A stretch of DNA of 64,000 nt, from NCBI RefSeq assembly GCF_003076135.1, contig NZ_QDGZ01000010.1, positions 1 through 64,000 of the forward strand. The letters run 5' to 3'. The notes below the pieces were generated by a model. The model was not told where the DNA came from, searched no databases, and saw only the letters and a list, made by a program, of their open reading frames with translations. Shown here one piece after another: positions 7,263 through 15,828 of the stretch. The DNA comes from Nocardioides gansuensis (lineage in GTDB: Bacteria; Actinomycetota; Actinomycetes; Propionibacteriales; Nocardioidaceae). Made by a program: the position numbers and the translations under genes. Positions within the stretch are counted from its first letter, which is position 1. Each line of letters starts with the position of its first letter.

Positions 7263-9944
7263 CTACTTGGTCGTGGCGCCGTTGTAGTGGTTGAGGATCT
7301 GGCTCGGTCTCAGGGCGGTGTCGGTGAAGGTGACCGACAACATCGCCGTGCCGCTGGCCGGAGACACCGTGAAGGACGCCGTGGGTGCCGGGGCAGGAGT
7401 TGTCGACGCTGCCAGGGGGACGTATTTGAGGTTGGCTGTGGTGCCGCCGCTGTTGGATTCGTCGTGGACCACCAGCGCCCCGTGCGGGAACCCGGGACCC
7501 AGCGATGCCCCCGTCACGGCGAGTCCGTCGGTGACGGACACTGAGTCGATGGACCCGTTCGACGGCACCGAGAACGAGCGGATGTGCGCGTACGTGACCC
7601 GGTCGTAGACCACGATCTTGCTGCTGCCTTGGCTGGATGCATACAGGTACCCGGTCTTGTCGGGGCCGTAGGCGATGTCGAGTCCCTCGACGTCGGCGGT
7701 GAGCCTGCCCGCGCCGACCTTGTCGACCGAGGTGCGGGTCGTTCCTCCACCGGGTTCGGCGTTGTACCGCCAGATGCCGACGTCCTCCTCACCGAAGTAG
7801 GCGTAGCCCAGGCCGTCGTCGGCGACGCAGCCTTCGGTTTGCCCACCTACGTCAAACGACCTGACCCTCGTCGCTGTGACCTCGCCGCCCGTGCTGCCCA
7901 GCTCGTATTGGTCGACCCTGCCGTCTGTGGCGGTGACGAACGAGTAGAACTTCCCGGTCGCGGGGGAAACGTAGAGGCAGAAGCCGTAGTTGCTGGATTG
8001 GGTGTAGAGGGTGCCCAGGCTCTTGGTGCTGCTCAACAGCCGGGTGGTTGGGTCGAGGACCCAGAACTCCTGGGAGGAGTTGCTGCGGTTGTTCGCACCA
8101 ACCAGCACCACCGATGTGCCGCCGAGGCTGAACCCGGCGCGGAGGTCGACGTTGCCGATCTTGCCGTCCTCGCGGAACTGGAGCAGCGCCCCGGTCATGT
8201 CGAACACGCCGATCCCGCCGCCACTGTCGGCCTTGTTGTCGCCGATGACGACGCTGAGGGACGGGTCGGTGGCATTTGCGTAGATGGCGGAGTCGTCGGA
8301 GATGTCACCTGACCCGGACGGCCATGAGGCGGTTTCCACGGTGGGGAGGGCGGGGTCGGGTGGCAACAACGAACCGGTGGGTGCCGGAGGTGGTTGCGGC
8401 TCCTGCACCGTGACCGCGGCAGTTCGGGTGGCGGTGTCGAAGCCCGTCGCATTCGTGGCCCGCAACGACACCGTGTAGGTGCCGGCGGCGGTATAGGTGT
8501 GCGACGGGTTCTGCGCCGTCGACGTGGTGCCGTCACCGAAGTCCCACGACCAGCTCGTCGGGCTGCCGGTCGAGGTGTCGGTGAAGGTGACCGACAACGG
8601 CGCCGTGCCGCTGGCCGGAGACACCGTGAAGGACGCCGTGGGTGCCGGGGCCGGAGGCGGCTCCTGGACCGTGACCGCGGCAGTTCGGGTGGCGGTGTCG
8701 AAGCCCGTCGCATTCGTGGCCCGCAACGACACCGTGTAGGTGCCGGCGGCGGTATAGGTGTGCGACGGGTTCTGCGCCGTCGACGTGGTGCCGTCACCGA
8801 AGTCCCACAACCAGCTCGTCGGGCTGCCGGTCGAGGTGTCGGTGAAGGTGACCGACAACGGCGCCGTGCCGCTGGCCGGAGACACCGTGAAGGACGCCGT
8901 GGGTGCCGGGGCCGGAGGCGGCTCCTGGACCGTGACCGCGGCAGTTCGGGTGGCGGTGTCGAAGCCCGTCGCATTCGTGGCCCGCAACGACACCGTGTAG
9001 GTGCCGGCGGCGGTATAGGTGTGCGACGGGTTCGGCGCCGTCGACGTGGTGCCGTCACCGAAGTCCCACAACCAGCTCGTCGGGCTGCCGGTCGAGGTGT
9101 CGGTGAAGGTGACCGACAACGGCGCCGTGCCGCTGGCCGGAGACACCGTGAAGGACGCCGTGGGCGCCGGGGCCGGTGTCGTCCCCGCTGCCGGCCGCAA
9201 CGCTGTCAGCCAGCCAGCCAGCGCGCGCGCCGAGCTCACCGTCCAGGTCTGCCCGCCGGTTGCTCCTGCGTCCTGTTGCGGACGATAGGCGTGCTCCGAG
9301 GCCTCGCCACTCGTCCGCTCCCACGCTTCCGTCCACCCCGCGGGTTGGGTCGTGGTGAACGTGCCGGCGTTGGCGCCCACGGCGCCGATGAGCATCGTCC
9401 CACCGGTCGTCGTCGTGATACTCGGGACCGTGATCGTGGTCCTGGCCGTGCTGCTGCTCGCCACGGACACCGACGTGTCGATGGGGCGTTCCACGTCGAC
9501 ACCCATGTAACGCGCCATGCCCCCACTCCAGACCTGGCGCGACGAGAGGGTCCAAGTCCAGCCGGTGCGCTGAGCGTCGCTGGCCGTCACCACGTGGTAG
9601 AACGCAAACACCGTGCTGGCGTTGCCGGCCCGCAACTTGCCCGGCAGCAGCGAGGTCCATCCCGCCGGGGTTGTGCTGAGGTTCGGCGTGTTGTCGGCAG
9701 TGAGGCTCGCCACCAGGACATCGCCCGCTACGGTTTCCACCGGCTTGGTCAGCGTCACCGAACGCGTCGCCGTGGTCTCAGCGACCGACGTCGCACCTCC
9801 GTAGCTCACGACTCCCGCGGCCATTGCCTGCTGGGTCGGCGACATCCCGACCCAAGCCAGGGCAAGCATCAGGGCGATCGCCAACCCTGGGGGCCAACCG
9901 ACTCTCGATCGTGGACGTCGGATGTGGCTAGCTGAGCCAGCCAT
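7263..9944 (-). CDS. secreted PKD-repeat protein with beta-propeller phytase domain
   Basis: This exported protein has about 893 residues. After a signal peptide (GLAIALMLALAWVGMSPTQQAMA) comes a jelly-roll-like domain (about residues 45 to 255), then three nearly identical PKD domains (each SFTVSPASGTAPLSVTFTD to TYTVSLRATN, with WDFGDG). A phytase-like beta propeller follows (DNKADSGGGIGVFDMTG, NVDLRAGFSLGG, QTEGCVADD, LTADVEGLDIAYG), the acidic Ca-binding pattern of family 3-phytases that hydrolyse phytate. The C terminus is a fourth PKD domain cut off after VTFTD and replaced by LRPSQILNHYNGATTK, so the 3' end is probably truncated. ATG at 9944 follows GGAGG. PKD repeats likely mediate binding to surfaces or polymers. 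Confidence 0.82.
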   Translation of the reverse strand: MAGSASHIRRPRSRVGWPPGLAIALMLALAWVGMSPTQQAMAAGVVSYGGATSVAETTATRSVTLTKPVETVAGDVLVASLTADNTPNLSTTPAGWTSLLPGKLRAGNASTVFAFYHVVTASDAQRTGWTWTLSSRQVWSGGMARYMGVDVERPIDTSVSVASSSTARTTITVPSITTTTGGTMLIGAVGANAGTFTTTQPAGWTEAWERTSGEASEHAYRPQQDAGATGGQTWTVSSARALAGWLTALRPAAGTTPAPAPTASFTVSPASGTAPLSVTFTDTSTGSPTSWLWDFGDGTTSTAPNPSHTYTAAGTYTVSLRATNATGFDTATRTAAVTVQEPPPAPAPTASFTVSPASGTAPLSVTFTDTSTGSPTSWLWDFGDGTTSTAQNPSHTYTAAGTYTVSLRATNATGFDTATRTAAVTVQEPPPAPAPTASFTVSPASGTAPLSVTFTDTSTGSPTSWSWDFGDGTTSTAQNPSHTYTAAGTYTVSLRATNATGFDTATRTAAVTVQEPQPPPAPTGSLLPPDPALPTVETASWPSGSGDISDDSAIYANATDPSLSVVIGDNKADSGGGIGVFDMTGALLQFREDGKIGNVDLRAGFSLGGTSVVLVGANNRSNSSQEFWVLDPTTRLLSSTKSLGTLYTQSSNYGFCLYVSPATGKFYSFVTATDGRVDQYELGSTGGEVTATRVRSFDVGGQTEGCVADDGLGYAYFGEEDVGIWRYNAEPGGGTTRTSVDKVGAGRLTADVEGLDIAYGPDKTGYLYASSQGSSKIVVYDRVTYAHIRSFSVPSNGSIDSVSVTDGLAVTGASLGPGFPHGALVVHDESNSGGTTANLKYVPLAASTTPAPAPTASFTVSPASGTAMLSVTFTDTALRPSQILNHYNGATTK
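7317..7401 (-). repeat. partial fourth copy of the PKD-coding repeat
   Basis: About 80 bases nearly identical to part of the tandem repeat at 8410 to 9178 (for example 8578 to 8658). The copy stops abruptly, where the protein leaves the PKD sequence and ends. Confidence 0.8.
8410..9178 (-). repeat. three tandem 261-bp PKD-coding repeats
   Basis: Units begin at 8410, 8671 and 8932 with an exact 261-base period and only a handful of substitutions, for example a Trp-neighbouring Ser/Leu change and a CAG-to-CCG change. This near identity at silent positions points to recent duplication or gene conversion. Confidence 0.9.
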
Positions 9945-10390
9945 GAGGTTCCTCCGGGGGGCGCGGTGGACCTCGGGGTCCTGCATGGGCAACGAGGGGA
10001 CGAGCGCCGGTACCCGAGGCAGGGCGCCCCTGCAGCACTGATCCGTCTTGCCGACACTCCAAGTTAGATCGGCACGATCGAGCGCCGCATCCCCAAAATG
10101 GGAACCAGGTTCCTGCGATGACTCGGACCACGTTCCATGCCAGCGCAGCGACCTGTGAGCACGTCCAGAAGCGCATTCTCATGCCGGGTTCCGCTCGCTC
10201 CTGCCGATGAGCGGGCGCACGTGCTGGCAGTGCTCGAGGCCGACGAACGTGGCGTTTGGAGGAACTTTGGCACGCACCGGCTGACGCCGGGCGCAAGTGC
10301 ACTGGGCTCGCGGCCTGATCGGTCTTCCACCGATATCCCACTAACGCCGCTACCCTCAGCGGGCCAGTCCAACCATGGGGGAAGATCGTC
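9945..10390. other. divergent intergenic region
   Basis: This region lies between the phytase gene (leftward) and the RTX-like gene (rightward) and should hold both promoters. I see no gene. It includes one family B repeat (10186 to 10217). GGAGGAAC, the phytase ribosome site, is at its left edge and GGGGGAAG, the RTX-like gene's site, at its right edge. Confidence 0.5.
10186..10217 (+). repeat. short dispersed repeat, family B, copy 2
   Basis: Contains the exact 20-base family core and extends into ATGAGCGGGCG, as does the reverse complement of copy 3. Confidence 0.55.
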
Positions 10391-11830
10391 TTGAATCGCA
10401 CGCGTGCCCTGCACCGGCCCGTAATCGCCGTGCTGATGGCGGTGGCAAGCAGCGGAGCCGTCGTCGGTGCGCCCGCGCACGCCGACACCCCCACGTGCGA
10501 CGGCAAGCCCGCAACCATCGTGGGCCCCGGACCCGGCAACGTCACCCATGGCACATCGGGCGATGACGTGATCGTGACCGTGGCAGAGGGAGCCAACAAC
10601 TCCCCCACCGGCGCCATCTATACCTACGAGGGCGACGACACCGTGTGCATCGTCCCCGGTATCGGCCCAATCCCCCAATGGAACTCCCCAGTCATGTTCA
10701 CCATCCTCACCGGGCCCGGCAACGACAAGGTCTTCAACCAGGAGCCCCGACCGACCAACAACCTGTCCGTCGTCCTCGGGCTCGGGTCCGACACCTACGT
10801 CGGTAACGACCGCGCCAGCGAGACCGTCTACGCCGGGGAGAACGTCCAGAATGAGTCGCTCGGACCCGACGACGCGAAGGACTTCATCTCCACCGCAGGC
10901 GGCATGGATTGGATCTACAGCGGCTCACCAGAACCGGGCAGCGTGAATGAGGACGTCCTCTCCACCGGCCTCGGCAGCGACCTCATCACCCACGCCGGAA
11001 CAGGGACCACGATCGACAACGGCGTCGAAGCCGAAAAGGGCGACCGCCTCAACCTCGTCGCGGGCGGATGGAACCAGCATCCCGTCACCATCGACAACCG
11101 CACCCGGACTGCGACCGCGGACACCGGCGTGTTCCTCCGCTGGAACAACGTGCGCCTCTTCGAAGTCCGAGGCGACTCCCCGCTGCGCTTCGTCGGCTCC
11201 GACACTCTCGAAGGCCTGTACGTGAGGTCCTCCCTCCCCTTGAACGGGCGCATCAACGTCCCCGTCGACGCGTCCATGAACGGCGGCAACGACTACTTCT
11301 GGTTCTACAACGGCATCGCCCCAGGGCGGGTGGACGGCGGGGAGGGCACCGACTGGCTGACGCCCGAGGACCGCGACGACTGCACCGACATCACCTCAAC
11401 CCTCAACGCCACGATGACATGCACCGTGGAAACCGCCGGGTCCACCGTCACCGACAACGTCGCACTGGCCGGGTGGGAACGCTATGCAACCTTCCACGCG
11501 CAACGGAACGCCACCGTCACCGGCACCACCGGACCCGACGAGATCTTCATCTACGCCTCCAACATCACCGCCCGAGGCCTCAGTGGCAAGGACACCATCG
11601 CGGCGGGCCAGGACCACACCCGCGCGGTCCTGCGCGGCGACCAAGGCGCAGACCGGCTCTACGGCGGCGACGGTAAGGACACCCTGCTCGGTGGACGCGG
11701 TGCAGACAGGATTCACGGACGTGAGGGCCGCGACCGCATCCTCGGCGGGAAGGGCAACGACACCGCCAAGGGCAACGCCGGGAACGACTACTGCATCGCC
11801 GAAGTGCGCCGCTCCTGTGAGAAGCCCTGA
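10391..11830 (+). CDS. secreted RTX-like calcium-binding repeat protein
   Basis: The protein has 479 residues and a Sec signal peptide (RPVIAVLMAVASSGAVVGAPAHA, cleavage near residue 31). An early HGTSGDDVIVTV unit and C-terminal nonapeptide repeats (LRGDQGADRLYGGDGKDTLLGGRGADRIHGREGRDRILGGKGNDT, about residues 415 to 462) are hemolysin-type GGxGxD calcium-binding repeats. The middle is diverged beta-roll. It has no recognisable enzymatic domain. Cys residues near both ends may pair. The start is a TTG at 10391, 5 bases after GGGGGAAG; no ATG or GTG in this frame gives the signal peptide. Confidence 0.78.
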   Translation: MNRTRALHRPVIAVLMAVASSGAVVGAPAHADTPTCDGKPATIVGPGPGNVTHGTSGDDVIVTVAEGANNSPTGAIYTYEGDDTVCIVPGIGPIPQWNSPVMFTILTGPGNDKVFNQEPRPTNNLSVVLGLGSDTYVGNDRASETVYAGENVQNESLGPDDAKDFISTAGGMDWIYSGSPEPGSVNEDVLSTGLGSDLITHAGTGTTIDNGVEAEKGDRLNLVAGGWNQHPVTIDNRTRTATADTGVFLRWNNVRLFEVRGDSPLRFVGSDTLEGLYVRSSLPLNGRINVPVDASMNGGNDYFWFYNGIAPGRVDGGEGTDWLTPEDRDDCTDITSTLNATMTCTVETAGSTVTDNVALAGWERYATFHAQRNATVTGTTGPDEIFIYASNITARGLSGKDTIAAGQDHTRAVLRGDQGADRLYGGDGKDTLLGGRGADRIHGREGRDRILGGKGNDTAKGNAGNDYCIAEVRRSCEKP

Positions 11831-12100
11831 CTCGCCACATGCGGTGCCGTGCCCATCTCCCTCTTCCCTCGATGGGCTGGACGCGCTGATCTGCCGCGAT
11901 ATGTGCGTCTTCTCGCCGTGCCGGGGTACCGCCCAAGTGCGTGCTCGTCGGGTTTTTCCTTCGGGTGAGACACGCTCACGCCCGTGGGTGCGAGCCATCC
12001 CCAACTCTCATGCCGCTCATGGTGCGCACTCGTGCCGATGAGCGATTTGCCGACCGCTTGTCGTAGCAGTGAGTTGCGACAACGCGGTTAGCTGCACGCC

Positions 12101-12595
12101 ATGATGGTCGCTGCTGGCGTCACGATCCGCGCAACAGTCGCCGACGACGCCGAGGCATTGGCCCGACTCCAGGTCGACGTTTGGGAGGAGGCCTACGCAA
12201 ACCTAATGCCAGCGACGGTGTTCGATGAGCGGCGGGCCACGATCGCGGAACGGATCGACCGCTGGCGCCGGATACTTGCCGAGGCGCCATCGCGCACAAC
12301 CGTTGCGGAGTTCTCAGCCGGGCTCATTGGATTTGCCAGCGTTGGCCCGCCCCGGGCCGGCGACGTCAATGTCGACGAGGAGCTGTGGCCGCTGTATGTG
12401 CGGGCCTCGTGGTCGGGCAAGCGGTTGGGGCACGGACTGCTGATGGCGGCCCTGGCTGACCACCCCGCCTACCTCTGGGTGCTCCGGGGAAATGATCGGG
12501 CGATCGCTTTCTATCGGAAGCATGGTTTCGCCGAAGATGGCGTGACGCGAACGGATGAGTACGGCACCGAACTGCGCATGGTCAGGCACTCCTGA
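12101..12595 (+). CDS. GNAT-family N-acetyltransferase
   Basis: This 164-residue acetyltransferase shows TIRATVADDAEALARLQVDVWEEAYANLMP as the first helix pair, LYVRASWSGKRLGHGLLMAAL as the acetyl-CoA pyrophosphate loop (Q/RxxGxG/A region) and LWVLRGNDRAIAFYRKHGFAEDG as motif B. Two ATG codons open the frame. The acceptor is unknown; the family acetylates amines on antibiotics, peptides or small metabolites. It is a single gene with a hairpin terminator just downstream. Confidence 0.9.
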   Translation: MMVAAGVTIRATVADDAEALARLQVDVWEEAYANLMPATVFDERRATIAERIDRWRRILAEAPSRTTVAEFSAGLIGFASVGPPRAGDVNVDEELWPLYVRASWSGKRLGHGLLMAALADHPAYLWVLRGNDRAIAFYRKHGFAEDGVTRTDEYGTELRMVRHS

Positions 12596-12605
12596 ACTCG
12601 GCCAT

Positions 12606-12625
12606 GCGGGCGATAGAGTGCCCGC
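12606..12625 (+). terminator. hairpin terminator after the GNAT gene
   Basis: Six-base stem GCGGGC/GCCCGC with an 8-base loop, followed by TCTT, 11 bases after the GNAT stop codon. Confidence 0.5.
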
Positions 12626-12672
12626 TCTTGCCGGGGGCGCGCGCATGGTGAACAAGGCGAAGTCATGTCAGG

Positions 12673-13053
12673 GTGACAGTCGTGGATGCCGTCTGGGAGG
12701 TCATCGAACGCGCGGAAGCGCGCGCCACGGCGCTGGCCAACGCCGATGCTGGGCAGCTCGGACGGCTGTTGCATGAGGACTTTCGCTGGACAACCCACAT
12801 CGGCCAGACGTTCAACCGCGAGGAGTACATCCGCCGAAACACGGAAGGGCAGACGGTCTGGCGGTCGCAGGAGCTGAGCGGTGCCAATGTCGCAATCGTG
12901 GCTGACACCGCCGTTCTGGTCGGCGAGGTCACCGATGTTGTGCTTCGTGTCGGAAGCCCTGAGACGTTCCGCATGCCGATAACTCAGGTGTGGGTTCGTC
13001 AGGACGATGAATGGAAGTGCCTCGCCGGCCATGCGGGGCCACGCCTGACCTGA
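12673..13053 (+). CDS. NTF2-like / SnoaL-type protein (DUF4440-like)
   Basis: The protein has 126 residues and the NTF2 fold: VWEVIERAEARATALANADAGQLGRLLHEDFRWTTHIGQTFNREEYI at the start and TQVWVRQDDEWKCLAGHAG at the end are typical of DUF4440/nuclear transport factor 2 family proteins. These often bind or transform small hydrophobic molecules; no function can be assigned. The GTG at 12673 follows a GTCAGG. It appears to be single. Confidence 0.75.
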   Translation: MTVVDAVWEVIERAEARATALANADAGQLGRLLHEDFRWTTHIGQTFNREEYIRRNTEGQTVWRSQELSGANVAIVADTAVLVGEVTDVVLRVGSPETFRMPITQVWVRQDDEWKCLAGHAGPRLT

Positions 13054-13095
13054 CGTCCGCCCGCTCATGCCGCGATCCGCTCGCCAGGCCGGCCG

Positions 13096-13257
13096 GAGAC
13101 GGCCCGGCACGAAGGACACTTAGATCTGCTACGCGAGCAGCTCGATGGCTCCAGGGGCTTTTTGACGCCCAGAACGATGAATTGCCGGCGTCATCCTCAG
13201 CGCGCACTTGGACGGCCGCCGGGTGAGGAGGCCGATCCGTCAATGTTCCCCTGGTAG
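13096..13257 (+). pseudogene. 3' fragment of a DinB-family (DUF664) gene
   Basis: In this frame the sequence reads ETARHEGHLDLLREQLDG and then drifts to a stop at 13255. The same segment in the intact DinB-family gene at 49.9 kb is ETARHAGHADILREQLDG, so about 19 codons of the C-terminal helix are retained. No upstream part of the gene is present. A truncated relic. Confidence 0.7.
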
Positions 13258-13331
13258 ACCTCGCCAATATCTATTGCAGTGCTGTTGAGGTGCACCTGAA
13301 CATGTCAAGCAGGGCGTTGCTCGCTGGGAAA

Positions 13332-13345
13332 TGTTAGCGTTAACG
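13332..13345. promoter_or_regulatory. LacI-type operator upstream of the xylanase
   Basis: GTTAGCGTTAAC matches its own reverse complement at 10 of 12 bases and resembles the centrally symmetric GCG-containing sites bound by LacI-family sugar repressors. It lies about 230 bases before the xylanase ATG. The rest of the 13258 to 13573 gap shows no gene. Confidence 0.5.
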
Positions 13346-13573
13346 AACGTTGTCAACAGCGAGGCCGATCCCTCGCGTCGGTCGACCCCAACGGTGCGAG
13401 CAGCGCGTCAATCGACAGCAGCTCGTGGGCGGGACCAGGCACCACGTCCCGGACACACACCGCCAGCCGTGCCCGCCAGGAATGGCTCGGCCGAGGACGC
13501 GCTCGCACAACCACCATGACGCCGGCCCCGACCGTCGCCCAGGCATCCCCACTCACAAGGAGAACGATCCGTC

Positions 13574-14638
13574 ATGCCGTGGCTTAACAGGAAGTGCCGT
13601 CTCCTCAAGGTCGTGACAGCGGCGGCATGCATGGTCGTCAGCTCGGTCACTGCTCTCACCTCGAGCCCCCCGGCTCATGCCGCCGGGGCGACCACACTGG
13701 GTGCGGCAGCGGCCGGCAGCGGACGCTACTTCGGCACGGCAGTGTCCTTGAGCAAGCTCGGCGACTCGACGTACTCCACCATTCTCGACCGTGAATTCAA
13801 CATGATCACCGCCGAGAACGAGATGAAGTGGGACACCATCGAACCCTCCCGAGGGTCGTTCAACTTCGCCCCCGCCGACTCGATTGTCAGCCACGCCTCC
13901 GCGCACGGTCAGCGAATGCGGGGCCACACCCTGGTCTGGCACTCCCAACTGCCCAGCTGGGTCAGTTCCATCACCGACGCCGACACCCTGCGCAGTGTGA
14001 TGAACAACCACATCACCACCGCCATGACTCACTACAAGGGCAAGATCTACGCCTGGGACGTGGTCAACGAGGCCTTCGCCGACGGCAGCACGCAGCTCCG
14101 CAGCTCGGTGTTCGAGAACGTGCTGGGCAACGGCTTCGTCGAGGAGGCCTTCCGCACCGCCCGGAACGCCGATCCCTCGGCGACGCTCTGCTACAACGAC
14201 TACAACATCGAGAACTGGTTCGACGCAAAGACCCAGGGTGTCTACAGCATGGTCAAGGACTTCAAGTCCCGCGGCGTACCCATCGACTGCGTCGGCTTCC
14301 AAAGCCACTTCGGCACCAGCGGCCCGCCGGCCAGCTTCCAGACCACCCTGTCCAACTTCGCCGCGCTCGGCGTGGACGTGCAGATCACCGAACTCGACAT
14401 CGCGGAGGCGTCCACCACCGCTTACACCGACACCGTCCGAGCCTGCCTCAACGTCGCTCGCTGCACGGGCATCACGGTGTGGGGCATCCGCGACAGCGAC
14501 TCGTGGCGCACCGGTGAGAATCCGCTGCTGTTCGACAACAGCGGCAACAAGAAGCCCGCCTACGGCGCGGTACTCACCGCCCTGGGCGGCAGGAGCAAGT
14601 CGCGCGGTGTTGCCAACGGCTCTCGAATTGTTCAATGA
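13574..14638 (+). CDS. secreted endo-1,4-beta-xylanase, GH10
   Basis: This 354-residue enzyme hydrolyses internal beta-1,4 bonds of xylan outside the cell. A signal peptide (cleavage after AHA near residue 36) precedes one complete GH10 barrel. Landmarks are ITAENEMKWDTIEP, GHTLVWHSQLPSWV, the acid/base Glu166 in WDVVNEAF and the nucleophile Glu273 in ITELDI, followed by GITVWGIRDSDSWR. There is no carbohydrate-binding module, so it is a minimal secreted xylanase. AAGGAGA precedes the ATG. A LacI-like operator upstream suggests repression in the absence of xylo-oligosaccharides. No transporter or xylosidase is adjacent. Confidence 0.95.
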   Translation: MPWLNRKCRLLKVVTAAACMVVSSVTALTSSPPAHAAGATTLGAAAAGSGRYFGTAVSLSKLGDSTYSTILDREFNMITAENEMKWDTIEPSRGSFNFAPADSIVSHASAHGQRMRGHTLVWHSQLPSWVSSITDADTLRSVMNNHITTAMTHYKGKIYAWDVVNEAFADGSTQLRSSVFENVLGNGFVEEAFRTARNADPSATLCYNDYNIENWFDAKTQGVYSMVKDFKSRGVPIDCVGFQSHFGTSGPPASFQTTLSNFAALGVDVQITELDIAEASTTAYTDTVRACLNVARCTGITVWGIRDSDSWRTGENPLLFDNSGNKKPAYGAVLTALGGRSKSRGVANGSRIVQ

Positions 14639-14939
14639 GGGCGAACACGCCAGCCGCCGTGCTCGTCACACAGATGCACAGATGCACAGTTGCATGGCCA
14701 GGCCGGGTGATGTGTCACCTGGAGTGGGCAAGCGGCGTGATGCTCTGCGCCCGCGCTGATCAGTTTGGAAAGCCCGCATCTGCCGCGAGTCGTGCGTCGC
14801 AATAGTGCGTCCTAGCGGCGCCAGTGACGCCGGAGCCGACGACCACGCGCCCGTCGCAAGCGCACTCTTCTGCCGCGAATCGCGCGTGGTGACCTGCCTC
14901 GTTCGACCCAGCGCGCAGTGCTCGTCGCAGCTAAGCGGC
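14639..14939. other. gap without a recognised gene
   Basis: About 300 bases. A CACAGATG direct repeat occurs near 14670. Two TCTGCCGCGA-type sequences (about 14775 and 14872) resemble the reverse complement of repeat family A. No gene is seen. Confidence 0.4.
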
Positions 14940-15092
14940 TCAGTCTTCGTCGGCGCCTTCTGCAGGATCCATGGAATGTGCCCGGATCTCGGTTTCGTCG
15001 AACTCGGGATCGCCCTCGGCGGGTGCTTCGCTGTGGACGCGGTCTTCCTGGACGTGGTCTTTGTCGCCGTGGTTGCCTGAGATCGCTGACAT
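14940..15092 (-). CDS. 50-residue acidic protein of unknown function
   Basis: A minus-strand ATG frame encodes 50 residues, strongly acidic and hydrophilic (MSAISGNHGDKDHVQEDRVH, later EGDPEFDETEIRAHSMDPAEGADED). There is no membrane segment or signal peptide, so it is probably intrinsically disordered and cytoplasmic. GAGG lies about 10 bases before the ATG. Codon use matches real genes. I know no family. Small acidic proteins of this sort are often stress-related, but nothing here shows that. Confidence 0.5.
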   Translation of the reverse strand: MSAISGNHGDKDHVQEDRVHSEAPAEGDPEFDETEIRAHSMDPAEGADED

Positions 15093-15323
15093 GTGTGAAT
15101 CGCCTCGATTCTCGCTGGATCTCTCATGTCCCTGAATCCAGGGTAGGACGGCGCCGGGCAGCCGACCACGGGCGAAGGCGCCGTTCGCGCGATGACCGTT
15201 TAGGAGTCACGTCCTGCCCTCCCCATTGGGTCAACGATCTCCAACTCCTCGGTCCTTTCGCCCACGCACTCACATGCCGCTGATCAGATGGCGGCATAGC
15301 GTCCGCGCGTGCCGCTGATGCCG

Positions 15324-15668
15324 TCAGGGGCCAAGGACGCAGAACTCGTTGCCTTCAGGATCGGCCAACACGACCCAGGGTCGATCCCCCTGGCCGATGT
15401 CCACCCGCCGTGCGCCATGAGCGACCAGCCGAGCCACCTCGGCGTCCTGGTCATCAGGCCGGAAGTCGAGGTGCAGTCGGCTCTTGGCCTTCTTGCCCTC
15501 CTCGAGCCGGACGAAATCCAACCCCGGCGTGCGATCCGGCTCCGGGCGGATCTCGAACTCGTCAGCAGAGGAGTGGACGACAACCCAGCCAAGGGCGTCG
15601 GCCCACCACTGCCCCAAGGTCACTGGATTCAACGAGTGGACAATTACCTGTTCCCATTCCAAAGCCAC
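15324..15668 (-). CDS. VOC-superfamily (glyoxalase-like) protein
   Basis: This 114-residue single-domain protein fits the glyoxalase_6 pattern: VIVHSLNPVTLGQWWADALGW, FEIRPEPDRTPGLDFVRLEEGKKAKSRLHLDFRPDD, then ARRVDIGQGDRPWVVLADPEGNEFCVLGP. The final strand carries the usual metal-site Glu/His environment (DPEGNEFC). The role may be detoxification, dioxygenase-like chemistry or antibiotic binding; it cannot be narrowed. The start used is a GTG at 15668 with no strong ribosome site, so the N terminus could differ by a few residues. Confidence 0.85.
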   Translation of the reverse strand: MALEWEQVIVHSLNPVTLGQWWADALGWVVVHSSADEFEIRPEPDRTPGLDFVRLEEGKKAKSRLHLDFRPDDQDAEVARLVAHGARRVDIGQGDRPWVVLADPEGNEFCVLGP

Positions 15669-15828
15669 CGGGCGAACTTAGACCTGCCAGGGCTTCAGGA
15701 ACAGGCATTTTCATTGCGCGAAGCCGCTCGTCCTGGACGACGTCACTTCGCCGCCGATGTGCCGCCACCCGAACGCACGGATCTGCCGCAGACAGCGTCA
15801 GGGGTTACCTCGCGCCGCGCCGCGGCGG

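Noticed and set aside
8410..9178. CRISPR-like or IS-like repeat
   Set aside because: Repeats code for PKD domains in one frame; there are no spacers or terminal inverted repeats.
8394..9935. 513-codon plus-strand frame rich in RRG and GRG motifs
   Set aside because: Antisense to the PKD repeats; the repeated peptides simply mirror the 261-base DNA repeats.
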